64,000 nucleotides of DNA from contig NC_134276.1 of the NCBI RefSeq assembly GCF_949628215.1, forward strand, positions 134,974,125 through 135,038,124. The letters are read 5' to 3'. The first letter of the stretch is position 1, and the number at the start of each line of letters is the position of its first letter. This DNA is from Phalacrocorax aristotelis. Lineage: Eukaryota > Chordata > Aves > Suliformes > Phalacrocoracidae. The position numbers were made by a program, and so were the translations under genes. The notes below the pieces were generated by a model. It was not told the DNA's origin and made no database searches. It was given only the letters and a program-made list of their open reading frames with translations. This document shows, piece after piece, positions 48,889 through 62,866 of the stretch.

Positions 48889-50821
48889 ATGTAGTGGGGG
48901 CAAGAAGAGTGAAATTGGTTTGGGACTGGGGACTGTGGTGTCAGTGGGGAAAAATTTGGTGTGAAGGCAGTGTACTTTGCAAGTGTGCTGAAACAAGAAA
49001 TGGTAATAGGAGGTGATTGCAGTGAAACTCTTGCTACATAAGAAATTGCCTCCCTCAAGAAGGAATTTGGAGCTGGAAACCAGTGGGAACATGGGCTGTG
49101 TGTTGAAACATCCTTGGGAAGAGATGCAAACTGAGCAAGGAGCCTCAAATGGAAAACAAGTTTGGAGACGGAAGGAAACTGGATGTTTAGAGTGCTATCG
49201 AAAATCACAGGTGAAGCAGATACTTGGCAGTAGGAAAGAGCTGTGGTTTGGCAATTAACAGGAAAAATAAGGACAATGGAATGAAGGTGGGACAGAAAGG
49301 AACTGGAAGCACAAGCGTTACATCTAAGGGGATGAATCCTATGCGGGGGTGAGTGGGGAATGAGAAACTGGGGCAAAGCAAGTTGTATGCAATAGTTGCT
49401 GACCTCCAGTGCCTGGAGTGGAACCAGACCTTCCAGAGCTTTTCTTCTGCAGAGAAACATTCCTCTGCCAGTTGGTTACACAAATATTTACTAAAAATGG
49501 AGCCCATTCACTTTAAGTGCTAGTCCACATAGAGGCTGCTGACCCAGTGCTGCTGATACTTAGCTGTCAGTTCAAGTGTCAGAGGTCTGTATAGTAGAGA
49601 AACTGGTCTAACCCTGGTGTGCTATTCCACCAGTGTTGTGCCTGTGTTACTTAAATGCCAAATGATGAAGTTTGCTTTTTATTATCTGCAAATATAAAGA
49701 TAAAAAAAAATACAAGTAGCAACAGCAAATACCCAGAAGTCAGAAAACAAAACCAAATTTGCATTTTTTGAGTCCTTTATTGTGTATTGGTTTTCAAATG
49801 CTACGTTTTAAATTACTGGATCGCATGCTACTTTTTCATCAGCCTCCTTAAAGTACATGGTGTTCTGCTCTGGAAACGTAACGTATAGCACAGCAAGGAG
49901 AGGACAGTTTTAGGATGCCTTCTTTGTGGCTACAGGAATTTGTGACAATTGCATCAGAACATTGCTGGAAGAAAAGTGATAGTCTAGTGATTTAAATGGG
50001 ACTGTTCAGAAATTGCTTTTAATTGTATGTTTTTACACTTTCTGGGTGCCCAAACTTTGGATACTAGGATCGGCTTTGTGAAAGTGCTGAATACTTGCAT
50101 CCACCAATAAAATGAATCAGAGCAGCATCAGCAACTGAGAAATCAAGGTCTCCCAAATGTAGCATCTAGAATTCCTTCTTTAACACTTAATTTCTGGCTT
50201 TCCCTTCCCAGTATGGGAAATCAGTAGAATACTTACTGGCTTCTTGTGATGTTGACAAAATAAATTACAATTGTGAAGCACTTAGGTGTTACTGTGATGC
50301 ACAATAAATAAAATTTGAGAAGAAATTACTAGTGATGCATTTCAAGTAAGGATTTTGGTACACCAATCCATGGACTATACACCGAACAATATAAAAGAAA
50401 TTACAGTGCTGAGTAGCTGCTCATTAAGTGAGTGCTGTACCTCTTGTGCATGTTAGATAAATGCTGTAGGGAAAAATAATGTTTGTTCGTGTAATTGAAG
50501 ACAGTATGTGGGTAGAGTAGCAGATCAATGCTACAGACGTATCCTTAGTTGTGGCTTTTTCTAACCTTTATGTGCTTCACTTCATGGCTTCAATAGTTTT
50601 CTCTTAATGTAGCTTTTTAATGTAATGTTGTATACACGCATTCTTTGTAAATAATGTATGTGCAGTCACACTGGGACTATGTTGGATGCATCAATGCTGT
50701 TTACTAGCCAGGCTTTGGAAAATGCAGATGTAGGCAAACACAGGAGTGGTGCAATGGTAAGCAGTTACTTGGGTAACCCAATAGTCTGTCTTTGAATAGT
50801 AGTCCATGGATATATTTACAT

Positions 50822-50843
50822 ACAAGATACGTATGTATCTTGT
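50822..50843. repeat. 9-bp inverted repeat, 4-nt loop
   Basis: ACAAGATAC, loop GTAT, GTATCTTGT. Confidence 0.85.
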
Positions 50844-52265
50844 CAGTGAGACTGAGGAATTATTTTGCCTGTCTAAATACCTGTACCTGGAGAGGTTGTG
50901 CTTGTGCCTTGTTCTCCCTCATACTTGTTTCATGAATATGTAAGTAGTTGAGTCCCCATTGTTATTGTACTTCTCAACTGCATTGGAAAGCGGCTAATTC
51001 CATCCCTGGAATTCTTTTTGTTTGGGTTCTTCTGACAGCACTGCTTCCAGACTTCGTATTTCATATTTTATGAGGTGCCTTGCAGGCTGTTTTTCATGGT
51101 TAAGAACTTCTTCATATATATGTAAAAAATTAATATATTACTTTTAGATATCGACATGAAGTATTGGACCTTCTGTTCCTGGAGGAGGAGCAGTCCCACA
51201 GGGCGAGCTACATTTTTTCTTAGTTCTGTGGCCAGGCAGGATGCCATGCTTTGAGTTGAGTTTTTGCTTAATATGAAGCAGGAAGTGAGCACTAGTGAAC
51301 CTGACTGAGCCTGCCATGGTAGAGGCAGTCAGTTGTTATCATCTTGAAATTATTTTTTAGGAGTTCCAGGATCTCCTGTACCAACCAGTTGTATCTTTTA
51401 GCTAACTGTTTTAGAAGGCAGAGCCATCTAATCTAACCTATTCATGTTGTTGAGGGGTGGCTTTCAGTCTTTTATCATGCCTTTGCCTCCTTAGTGAAGG
51501 TTTTTGTTAATAACAAAAGAGCCCATATCGAGTTCTCCTGCTAGTGTTACTATGTGTCCCTGTTTCCTTGACTCAGATGATATTTGTGAATATCCTGTAG
51601 ACTAAGGTTAAAGGTTTGGTTCTCCTTTGCCTGGTTGCAGTCCATCTCTGTTCATTCCCAGTGAGACAGAGTTTTGTTAGGTGTACCTTAAAAATTATTT
51701 AAAGGTTTGGAGTAGCTCTTGTTCCACAAAACTAGATTCAAACTCAACTCAGGACCTAAAGGGGAGTACCCTTTGTGCATCTGACAGCTTTCTGTATCTG
51801 CATCTTTCAGTGAAGGACTATATTGCTCGCTGACTGTATCTGCCAGGAGGATGGAATGGTGGCGAGGAAGACCTGTTTTCAGTTGTTTGTTTATAGCTTA
51901 ACAATAAAAGCTTCATAACTTTTTTCCCCTCTCTTCATTACTTTGCTTTCCAGACAGTGTTTGCCTTGACCATATACTGAACTTCTTCTTAAATCCCTTT
52001 CCTAGTTTCACTGTGGTCAGAGAATCAGGCAGTGGTTCCTCCCCAACTGCCAAATCTATAGAGGCACTTTCAACTTTCAGTGTGAAGAAATTTATTTTTT
52101 TAAATGACTAAAAATGTCTGATTATCTTGATTGTGGAAAGGAAAGGAAGGACATTTCCCAGTGAACCCACAAATATAGTTTGAGCTGTGAAAGAGTGCAC
52201 TGTGGAGCGTGCATCCTACTGTTGCAGTCACATAACAGGTCAGGAATGATGGAGGAGAATGCCAC

Positions 52266-52500
52266 AGAGGATCATAGAATAATTAGAGATTGGAAGGGAC
52301 CTTTAAAAGTCATCTGGACCTTCTGCTCAAAGTAGCCAACTTGAAAGCTAGAGTCAGCTCTGAAGTTAGATCAGATTGTGTGGGGCATATCCCGTTGGGT
52401 TTTGAGTATCTCTAAGGATGAAGCCTCCACAGCCTTTAAAGGCAATCTGTAACAAAGTTTGACCGCCCTCGTGGAGGGGAAGAAAAATCCAAATACATGG
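52266..52500 (-). mobile_element. CR1 LINE 3' end, minus orientation
   Basis: Read on the plus strand it begins gatcatagaat, the reverse complement of the CR1 tail octamer, followed by gattggaagggacctttaaa, gtcatctggaccttctgctc, gttgggttttgagtatctct and gtttgaccgccctcgtgga. These match the inverted CR1 3' region. The upstream (right) border fades near 52500; decayed sequence may go further. Confidence 0.85.
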
Positions 52501-55500
52501 TCACAACTGTGTTTGTAAGTTGTATTTGTTGCTAGTCTCTTGACTATCTCTGTGCACTCCAAAGCAAAGCTGCCTGTATGTGATCTATTCCTTTGTGCGA
52601 AGCACAAACCTGTTTCCACTTTCACAGTGTGTCTTTCTGAAAGAGCCTTTATCCATTCACCACAGTACGCCAGCATGCATACTGTCTAGCTGCCGGTGAG
52701 GAGAGATAACGGGTTGGAGTCATGGTATAAGTGTAGGCAGAAAAGTAGAAGTTACTTAATGATGACTGGAAGTTTTTGAGATGTGCATGTTCATATCCTG
52801 CTTCCTTTTGTTTTTCTGTCAATCTTCCCAGGATCATTCTGGCCTAAGACTGAAATGGTTCTTTGTGCACTCCTCCTTACATGCTTGGGACTAAAGGTGA
52901 GGCAGGATTCTGAAAGTGCATGCCCTTTGTGGATGCTTTGAGGCGAATAAGGTCTGTGGCTGCAGGCAAAAAGGGATGCTGTATGTGTAAACTGCATGTC
53001 TTAATGCTTGTAATTGTTTGCCATGCTCGAACAAGGCTGGCAGCTGTGCCTTTATAGCAGTTTTGCTGCAAATTTTTCTTAACCTGGCAGTGTGGGAGCC
53101 ACTGGAGAATGTATTATCTGCATAGGACAGGAGAGCAAGAGTTGGAAGAAGAGAAATCTGTCTGACAGGCTTGTTTTTACAAAGTTGGAAGCTGCGCTAG
53201 CATAGTGACCATAGACTTGTAAATGCAGAAAGAAAAAAAAAATCTCACTATAGACAATTCCACAGTCTCAAAATGGCACTATCTTGTCAATTTAAGCTGG
53301 TCAGATCATTACTGTCATTGCTATGATCCAGCCTCCTCTATTGCAGTTGAAATCCAGATTGATCAGATCCTACAATGAGCTGGTTCAGCTTGCAATACCT
53401 GCAGAAGTCAAATTCCACAAAAGAACATAATAGTTTCCTGCTGGTGTAGGAAGCTTACCTGCTCAGCAGTAGGTCTGATGAGCACTGGTATGAGATATAG
53501 GGAGTGGGTGGTACTACATGCCACCGTAGGGTTGCAAGGGGCTGGAGAGTAAAACTATTGCAGTAAGAGTGTAACTTACATTGTCTTAGAACCACAACTG
53601 TATGTAAGTGTTTTGACCAACACAGGGACAGGAGGTACATATTTCTTCCCCTTTCTTCCTTGGGTCTTCCAAGGTACATAGCATGCCATTAAACCTTTTC
53701 CTCTAAGAATTTTTAATCTTTTAAAATTGTTATGGACAGAGTCTAGGAGTGAATGTAAATTACAAGTCTGTTACTGAGAATGGATCCAAAGTGGCATTTG
53801 GTAATGAGATTTCCATGATTGTATTGCTGTAAAGTGGAATAACTTGAATAAAAATGTAATCTGCAAATATTTAAAGGAGATTCTTAGAGGAATCTGTGGA
53901 GGAGTAAGATAAATGAACTAAGGAGACTTGTCATACCTGATGCTGGTAAAAAAAGCTTCTGTTTCCTGTCTCTGCCATTGATTTGTTTTTGATGAGATTA
54001 GTAGCCCCTCAGTGCTTTTTGTTTCTTTGTAAATTGGGTAGATGCTTATTTCAGAAAAGACAGGCAGCTTTAGAGCTTGTAGTGCAGAGTAAATGCTTAT
54101 AAAGATACTTACCGATTTGTAGGGATTGGTAAACTCAGGACTACATTTATAATCTAGAGATTAGTGGTAAAATAGCTAATCTCTTAAATGTATTGCCTTC
54201 AAAGCTCAAAACAAACTGACAGTGGGGGATGTCCCTACTGCTTGCTTTAGTCTGCTATCTGTGAGTACAATACTACCACTGCATGATTTTTTTTTTTTGT
54301 ATTATTTGACTGGTCTGGTTGGAAGGACTGTATACCCACATAATTCTGAGGAGCATTTTCTTCTAAGAAGATAGTTACAGATTGTGTAGGTTGTCTTAAT
54401 TAGGGAACATACTAAGCAAATGTCTTAATTAGTTAACATCTTTTTGGCACTCGGCGGAAGCTTCTGCATCCAGAACAGGTGAGAAATAATACTGTGGTGT
54501 TATACTTGTATTTGCATTACAGTATGGGCAAGGAGCACGTGTGCAGCTACTGCAGTGTAGTTTTAACCCTGGGAAGAGGAAACAAGCCCAGTGAGTGAGC
54601 TTATAGAGATGTGGGAAAAATTGAATTCTTCCTTCTCTAGCTTTGCTTTCTGTATGGTTTTATGTCAAAATGAAGAAATTTTGGGTTATATCTTTTGGTC
54701 TAGAATGATTTTGTTTTTCTTTTTTTTTGCATGTAGCAAAATGCTGTACTCATGAAGAGACCAAAACCTGTTGTGTAGTGTATATCTGAGTAAATCATGT
54801 TTTTTTTCTAACACACACAAAAAAAAAACAAAACCAAAAAAAACCCCAACAAAACAGAATCTCCCTGGAGATAGTTCATGTTATCTCTGCAAGCTTTAGA
54901 GCAGTTTTAACCCAAAATTTTCCTGAAATATCACGGTTAAATTCCTTTTAAGAAGGACACATTTGTCTCCAAAGTAAGTGCCTCCAATTCATAAACTTAA
55001 AGCAATTTTGACTAGAATGTCCTTAGACTGGAATGACAGGTCAAAACAGTAAGCTGAGGGGATCTTTCCGTTCCCCAGAATTCAGGCTCAGTTAAACATA
55101 TCTAGGAACACTTGGAAAGGACAAGTAGTTGGATATTATTTATTAAAAGTTTCTGACAATGTAGAAGTGCTTCTATATGCCTTTTCTGTTATTGGAGGCA
55201 GATATGAAGGATAAATGTCTTTGTTACAAGCTGAAAACTCACATGGGATGCTTCTCCATTCAGCAGTTTGCTTAAGTAATAAAAGGGCAAAATACTCAGA
55301 TGAAAGAAGGTATTATTCGGTAGCAGAGAGATATGAGGTGCATGAGTTATGCATTTTAAAGGTAATTAGTAGATTTTTGGCATTGCAGGGAAGATTGTAG
55401 ATTAATCTCAGATGGGAGGAGAAGCCTCTGCTATTCTGGGATGCTTGAATTCTTCCTCTGGATTTCCTTCTGCTTTTGGAAAGACCTTTCCAATTATCCA

Positions 55501-57690
55501 TTTTTTTCAGGTGTGTTTTCTTCACCTGCTATTTAAAAAGATCAGAAATTGGACCTTTAAAACATGGGAGAGACTGACTGTTAAAGAGTGGAGTGAGTCT
55601 GCAGTAAGGTTAATTTACATATATTTAGTCTCTATTCTATATCTTTTAAGATCGGCAACTTAAATTGGATTGTTTAATGCTTATGATTTTTTGCATTTGG
55701 GGACGGGGGATTCCAGAACTTGTTATTTCTAAGGCTCTCAGTGTTGGTGGGCTCTGGATAGATGATATAAAAGGACACATATCTGCCACAAGTGGGTGTT
55801 CAGCCCATTTAGGATGCTTTAGACTTTAAAACACTGTAAAGCAGGAATGATCTGAGATCTCCTTGTGGGGACCATTGTAGAAAAGTCCTAATGAGATACA
55901 AGAGGCCTCACCTACATCCATGCTGGGTTATAAACTGATGTTGGTTTTTGCTTTTGAAGTGTGGTCTGTGCTGAGCAGTGGGTTTAGATAAAGGTTTCAT
56001 CGTAAGGCTTTGCTAAATTTACAGCTCCTGGCTTCCAAAATGGGGAGGCCTTGTTTCCAGTTATGCCATCATTTCTTCTTTGTGCAGGTGCTTCCATCCA
56101 TCATCTACTCAAAAGCTAATTAAGTTTGCTAAAAACCCCCACCCATTTCCACCTGTCAATTTTCTGACCTTCAGGTTTGTTCAGGTGGCCTGTGGTGCAA
56201 GCATGTGGGTGCCAAAGCTGTCTCTAAGTGCAGGCAGTAGGAAGATGGATATAGGAGTATCTTCTTTTTGATGACAGAGCATGTTCCTCTTGTTTTATTT
56301 CCGTGTATTCACTTTTATTTTAGCTCTGGTGACTGCTGAGTCTCTGCAACTCATGGGTGTTTGCTGGGTTAGGACCCTGCTGCTTTTATCAACTAAAGCA
56401 GGTCAGATACGCAGGGGAGAGGTAAATAGGGGGGAAGAGGTCAGCTTTTAATTTCTATCTCAAGTAACTGTTCTCTAAGTTTCAGTTCTTCACTACTTAC
56501 TGAGCTTTGCATGGGCTATTCCAGTCACATCTCTGCATTCTAGGTAGATAACTTTCCCTTTCTTTCTCATCCTACTTTTTCCTTAGACCTGGTTCATATG
56601 CTGCCTTTGACACATTAATAAGATACTGGCTTTTCATTTGGGAGTGCTAATCTGTGTTTTCAGAGTATTCAGAGATTGTTAAAATACTGATGTTCTAAGA
56701 CCATTACAATTGTGTGCAAAGTATATATCATAAATATTAACTTTGAAATAGTTTTGGTACCATTTTGAAATGGTGTGGTTTTCAGTGTGTGTTTAGGGTT
56801 TTTTCCTACTTGTCAGTACTAGACATGAAAGGCACATCAGCACATCTTTGGTTCACACAATGTTCAGTTGTCATTAATTTGACATTCACTGCAGATGATC
56901 TGGATTTCTTTCTAAATAGGTTGTCTTATTTAAAAACCATAATGCAAAAGCTAAAACATAATCTAAAGGAAGTAGTACAGAGTCCTCTGTAAATAAATAA
57001 ATAAAATCCTTAAACATAGGGCTATGTTCCTGACCGTTCTCACTGCTTTCTGTTACTGATTCTCAGTGGATATAGGCAGGTGTCTGCTCAGTTGTCACCC
57101 TGGTTCCATACTGGGCTCAAACTTTTTTTCATGGCTATGTGACAAGCCAAACTTAGAAATTCTTCTGGGGTAAAAAACCAACCAGCCAAACAAACAAAAG
57201 TGTTGTTGGTTTGGTATTAATTCAGAGTAATTGCCTCATCTGATTCACTTAACAGCCACATGAACGTTGCTGCTAGCACAAAAGAAGGAGCAGTGTGAGA
57301 CTGAGTGTGAGTTCTAAGAGAGAATAGGACCACGTTTTTTGAATGCCAGTGCAGACTCAGGTCTTACGACTCTGCAGCTACAGTATTAAGTGAAAAACGT
57401 GATAAAATGTTTCCTAACTTAAGTGCAGGCCATTGCTGAAAGAACTGGTCCTGCTGTCCCCTTACATATGAAGTGTTCCTATTGCTTCCCTTGCAGTCTA
57501 GTGATTTCAAGACTACTTGCTGAGATGACTTAGCTAGTTCTCAAATGCAAAAATAACCATTGGTTTTCCTTTTCTCTCTTTTATTTCCTTTTTTTTCCTC
57601 TCAGAGTAACAAGCTGGTCTGATTTCCTATACGGTTGTATGATCATTAGGTCTGATGCAAGGTGAGACTTTTGAGTATGGGGGTACAGGA
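52501..57690 (+). other. RIMKLB: RIMKLB intron 2, middle part
   Basis: No coding exon or nameable element. A 12-base word tgtcttaattag occurs twice 29 bases apart (54392 and 54421), and an A/C-rich tract lies at 54819-54856. Confidence 0.55.
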
Positions 57691-57699
57691 AATGAGATG

Positions 57700-58333
57700 A
57701 CCTCTTTTTTTTTTTTTGCTGCAGCACACAGTTGAACCAAGTTAAATACAGCACGCATCAAGCACAGCATAGCTATCTGGTCAAGGGAAATGATTGTCCC
57801 ACTCTGCACCGCACTGGTGCAGCCCCACCTCAAGTACTGGGTGCAGTTTTGGGTGCCTCAGTATAAGAAAGACATCAAGCTATTAGAGTGTGTCCAGAGG
57901 AGGGTGACCAAGAGGGTGAAAGGCCTCAAGAGCAAGACTTGGGGAGGAGTGTTTGAGGTCACTTGGCTAGTTCAGCTTAGAGAAGAGAAGGCTGAGGGGT
58001 GACCTCAGCTGCTTCAAGGCGGGCAACAGAGGGGGAAGTGCTGATCTCCTCTCTCTCGTGGCCAGTGATAGGACAGGAGGAAATGGAATGAAGCTGCATC
58101 AGGGGAAGTTCAGTTTGCACACTAGGAAAAGGTTCTTCACTAAGAGGATGGTCAGTCACTGGCACAGGGGAATGCTCAGGGCACCAAACATGTTAAGAGT
58201 CCAAGAAACGTCCGGATGATGCTGTTACTCATATGGTTTAGTTTTAAGTAGTCCTGCGAGGAGCAGGGAGTTGGACTTGACAATCCTTAATGGGTCCATT
58301 CCAACTTGAGATATTATATGATTCTTTGATTTT
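57700..58333 (+). mobile_element. CR1 LINE 3' end, plus orientation, longest copy
   Basis: CR1 blocks occur in order: gcagccccacctcaagtact, gggtgcagttttgggtgcct, gtgtccagaggagggtgac, cagcttagagaagagaaggc, tgaggggtgacctcagctgc, ggccagtgataggacaggag, aggttcttcactaagaggat and gagttggacttgacaatcct, ending with atgattctttg, a one-off version of the tail octamer. The encoded reverse transcriptase is absent; only its last part could remain, with stops. Confidence 0.92.
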
Positions 58334-60128
58334 ATTTGAACAGTTCTCTTTTCTGGAGTCTTATCCATGTTTTAGGAGGTGTGCCTACTTAGAAAGGTTT
58401 CCATGTTATCTTTAGGGAAGACAACACTTTAGAGCACATTCTAGACATTTCTGGAGAGACTGCATTAGCCCACCACAAATTCATCAGCATTCCTTTGTAC
58501 TGTTTTTGAGCAGGTGAGGTTACTGAAACCGTGGTGCAGCTTTTCTACTCCCATGGTCTACAGACTTTGAGTCAGTATGTTAGCACTGAAAGCCTCGCTA
58601 CTACTGATGTGCAAGCTTTTCCTGGTTGTGGATACTACTGTTAACAATCTGTTGCTGTCAAACTTGGGAGTTGTAATCATGCATCAGAAAGGCATTCCTT
58701 GTTTTAATAAATGTATAGTTTTAAAGGGGGGACCCAAACCCTTTCTCCCAGCAAACTTCTGAGCTTAAAATTTGGAATTACTTTGCAACCTTTAACACCG
58801 TTGAGGAAGAACACAAGAAGTTGATAAAGCAAATAGGAGAACTGCTGTGTTAGAAACCCTTTTAAATACCTTTTGAGAGCTTCCTTTCATGTAGGGTTTC
58901 TTAAATGTTGCTTTTCCCCTGTTACCATTTTGCATTTGTAATTCTCTTCTGGCCAAGAATTTTTCCTTCCTTTTAGAGAAGAATCTAATAGCTAAAAGAA
59001 AATAAATGCTTTTGGTTGGTGTTTGTGTTTATTTTTTTTTTTTTACTTCTTACTAGGGTTAGACTGTCTTTTCTGGTTTTGACTGAGATTCCTTCAAGAA
59101 AGCTGAAGTTACTTTAAGCATGCTGCAACAAGTTTGGTAGTAGCAGCATCTGATGAAGCTGTTGTTGCTAATCCAAGTGATAATCTCTAAAATTCTGCTT
59201 TAGTTCAGGAGTCATCTGAAAGATTTTAAGATGTAGAAAATTTTAAGATGACACTGAAAGAAGTAGAGGAAAGCCTTCCCTATTATTCTTACCTTTGTGT
59301 TTTTGCTTCTTTCCTGTGGATTCAGGTCATCATGTAGGTGTGTAAGTAACCTTGCACAAAAGTAAGCTTTTGCAGGTAAAGTGGAGAGTCATTGTGGGAT
59401 TTGAAAGTAGCAGCCGCAATAGCAAAAGAGCAGAGCTGTTTTTCGGTGGCAGTGCTGACTTGCGCTGATTTATAGTGTTTGTGTCTGAGTGTGGTGGTTT
59501 GTCAGATGTTAAGGACTGGTTGGACTTCCATTGCCCAAAAGGCAGTCTGTTTTACTCCTCACCTCTCTGCATACCCACCCACCCTTTGCTCTTGCAGTAT
59601 GGGATCTGATTAACAGGTCTTGCCTTAAAAATGTGTCTGATAAGTAACTGAGCGCAAAAAAAAAAAACCCGGAATGGTGCTCTGCAAATGTAGCTATCTG
59701 ACCTCACTCACTGAGATGATGAGAAAAGTGCCAGCAAAGGAAGAGTGGAACTGTATGGTCAGAACAGGGCAGTGAGACTGTCTCCTTCAGTTTCGGTGGC
59801 GAGTTTGTTCTGTCACCTACCTTGTGAAATCTCACCACAAAGTTTGTTTCACTTTTTTTTTTGGCTTATGCTGATGTAATACCTTTTTATTACTCAAAGT
59901 AGCAGTTGCGTTATCCCTCTCATCATTCCTTATTTGTTTTTTCATGATGATGATACTAAACAACCACAAAGCTATGGTAAGCTGAAGACTTAATACTACC
60001 CCCTCTCCCCCAGTTGACTTCCTCTTGGTCACTAACCTGTGGACAAAGGAGAGATGATAAGAGCACATTGCTGGTAGTGGGGTAAAAGACAAGATTGCCC
60101 CCATTTATGTCAGCTCAGGCTTAGATCA

Positions 60129-60146
60129 GATCAGTTTAAACTGATC
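60129..60146. repeat. Perfect 18-bp palindrome
   Basis: GATCAGTTTAAACTGATC, preceded by an extra direct copy of GATCA. No function is known to me. Confidence 0.9.
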
Positions 60147-62850
60147 ATGAAACCCAAGGTTGTTTTGGTTTTTACTTCTAAAAACAAAAAGAAAGTGTTT
60201 GTAGTGCAGTTGCTAGAAATATATTTTGAAGGCACATAGTGAGGGCAGGATACATAAATACTGTTTGAGTGCCTGAGTTTTCTCTTAGTATGAAGCATTG
60301 TTATATTCATTGAGAGCTTTGATGGGAAATCTAATAGACAGAAGACAATCTAATCACCGCTTACAAAGTGGCTGTGCAGTATATGTGCATGTGTATACTT
60401 GTATAAGAACTGTGGGGCCTTTTTGCAACATTCAAGTCAAAACCATCTCCCTTGCATTCAGTTGTTAACTTGAGCTGTGAGAGACTTTGCTTTCTTGTAA
60501 TTCAAATAAGTTAAAACTTTGATCAACAGCTACACTTAATTTTTAATTTCAGTAAATGTAAATGGATCTCATTCTGAGTTTTTTTTCTTTTGAGTTTATG
60601 CTTTGGAAAATATTTAAAATTCTTCTGACTTTGCCCAGGAGCGAATTAGAAAAGCAGATGTGTGATGAGAACTTTTAAATAAACTCAGTAGGAAAAGCAA
60701 AATTATCTTTTCAAGGTGTTTGAAATCACATAGTTTCCAGCAGTGTGTTGTTTAATGAATCTTTTGATTTGCCTTTTGTGGTATTTTTCTTTACAGTTTT
60801 TTTTTTAACACTCCATTTAAAATGCATCTTAACAGTTATATCACAAAAGCATCCATGTTTGGCCATAGGGCTAAAATACTGGATATTTCTTTCTATACTT
60901 GTTTGAATGTCTTTCAAGTAGTCTCTGGAAATGTATTTTTTTGTTAGGGATGCAAATTTTCTCAATTATGTGAGTGTTTATACACATATAATAATGGTAG
61001 CTAAGTCTTTAATATGATTTCAGTATAGTTTCCATGTTTATATACCTACCATAAAATCAATTCTCAGAGCAAGATGATGGTCTAGAATTAATTCAGGTTT
61101 GTAATATACCTTTTATATATGGTTTTATATTTGGGTCCATTCATTTCACATTTATGCATGACTCTGAAGAAGTGCTTGTGTTTTGGGATTGTAAGCAAAC
61201 AATGTATTATGACTAGAAATGTAGCTCAGAAACACTGATCTAGCCAATAATCACTCTGCTTAGTATTGATTTAGTGAGGTACACATACAGGCATCTGGTC
61301 TGTTTCCCTCTTGTGCCCGAAAAGAACTTCTAATCCAGAATGGCCATCATAACTTTGAGCATCGCTGTGCTTCCCAAGTTTTTCACCATTTTCAATAGCC
61401 CATGCATTTGTAAGAATCATTCCATGTTCTTCCTGGGGAAGGGAAGAGGCCCTCTGAGTCCAGAAAGGGACATGAATTAGAGCTGGTTTAGCTCAGGTAC
61501 CTGCTTGCTTTCTGTTTGGAGCTGCAACAGTGGACTTCTGAGAAAGTTTTCACAATGCTTGCATTAGGAATTTAGGAATTGAAGTGGAAGCTGCTCCTCT
61601 ATTTCTCTGTTCTCTTGTTTCAGGATAGAATGGCATAGTACTGTTCTAGAGAGATCAGTTTTGTCTGTGCTATGTGTGATTAAATTTGAACTGTTGAGCT
61701 ATGGAAGTACATCTTGACCAGAAAGCATTTCTGGTTAAGTTTGTGTGGAGAAGGAGTTTGAGGTCATATTAAACCCACAGGGTTGAATATAAGTACGTGT
61801 TAATTTGGTTTGAAAAACTAGTAAGTAGGATAGGAAGGGAGAGAATATGAACTTAAAACAGCCAGCACAGAACTATTGTAGAAATCTGTTTCTGTGTACA
61901 CTAGAGTAAAAAATAGCTTGGTAATACTAAATATCAAAGGGACTTTTGCATGGCAGTAAAATTTTGGAGGAATTGTGACAACTTAGTGTTCAAAGTAATA
62001 AACTGTGGCTGCCAGGTGCTAAGTGATACAGAGGAGAAAATGCCTGTGCAGCTCCGAAGGGATAGGTTTCGTTTGGTGTTAAATTGGTGGATACCTAAAA
62101 ATTCCGTGCTTAGCTGCTCTTCGAAGTTCTAGTTTAAATAAAATTGCATTTAATGTGCTATACTTCACTACATATCACCCAATTTATGGGAATTTGTTGC
62201 TTACAGTTACTTTATAAGATAGATATGTAAAGTTTAATCAATGTATGCAGCAAGCTTTTGAGGTATAGAATAGTATTTTGTTAATGTTAATTCTACTTTT
62301 GTTAATTATTCCTAAATTCTGCCACTCTTGGCAGAATGTATGTTCAAAGTATGCTGAGTTTTAAAAGTTTTAAAGATCTGGTTATGTTTGAGTTTGAGGG
62401 AACGTATATTTTGTTATTGCTAGTAATCTGCTCTTAAAGTTTGGGGTATTTCCCTTTAGAGCTTTAAGCTTGCTTTTATATGACAATTACAATGAAACAC
62501 ATTTAATTCTCTGCAAGTAAACTGTAAGTAATTATTAAACACTTCAGAACTTTAACATAAATATTATGCAGTTTCTGGTGGCTGACAGATACTGGGAGGA
62601 TGAATGAACCAGAAATAGTAATGCACTGTTTTGAGAACAGGAGTGAGTCTAGGTTTGTAGAAAAATTCAGTGATTTTTATTAGAGCAACTGATTAACTGG
62701 GAAGAATAGGTAGCAGAAAATGATGTGCTCAAAATACGAGAACAGGTTTGTGTGATGGAAGGCTAGCCTGTTTTTCCCAGCTGAATAAGTTGAATTCATT
62801 ATAGCCTGCTTGCTGAGTTACTGTTCATCTGGGAAATGTTAGCAACTCCA

Positions 62851-62866
62851 TGGATGGATGGATGGA
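62851..62866 (+). repeat. (TGGA)4 microsatellite
   Basis: Four perfect TGGA units followed by tgaataaat. Confidence 0.9.

Larger units (their letters stand above)
37941..52265 (+). other. RIMKLB: RIMKLB intron 2, left part
   Basis: AT-rich intronic sequence with a (GT)5 run (41791-41800), hairpins at 45287-45341, 48862-48888 and 50822-50843, and no coding exon I can recognise. The 191-codon minus-strand open frame at 48885-49460 is Ser/Pro-rich and resembles nothing known. Confidence 0.65.

Noticed and set aside
48885-49460. 191-codon minus-strand open frame
   Set aside because: It lies inside RIMKLB intron 2, is Ser/Pro/Leu-rich, has no domain or family resemblance I can see, and overlaps equally long frames on the other strand. 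Most likely chance.
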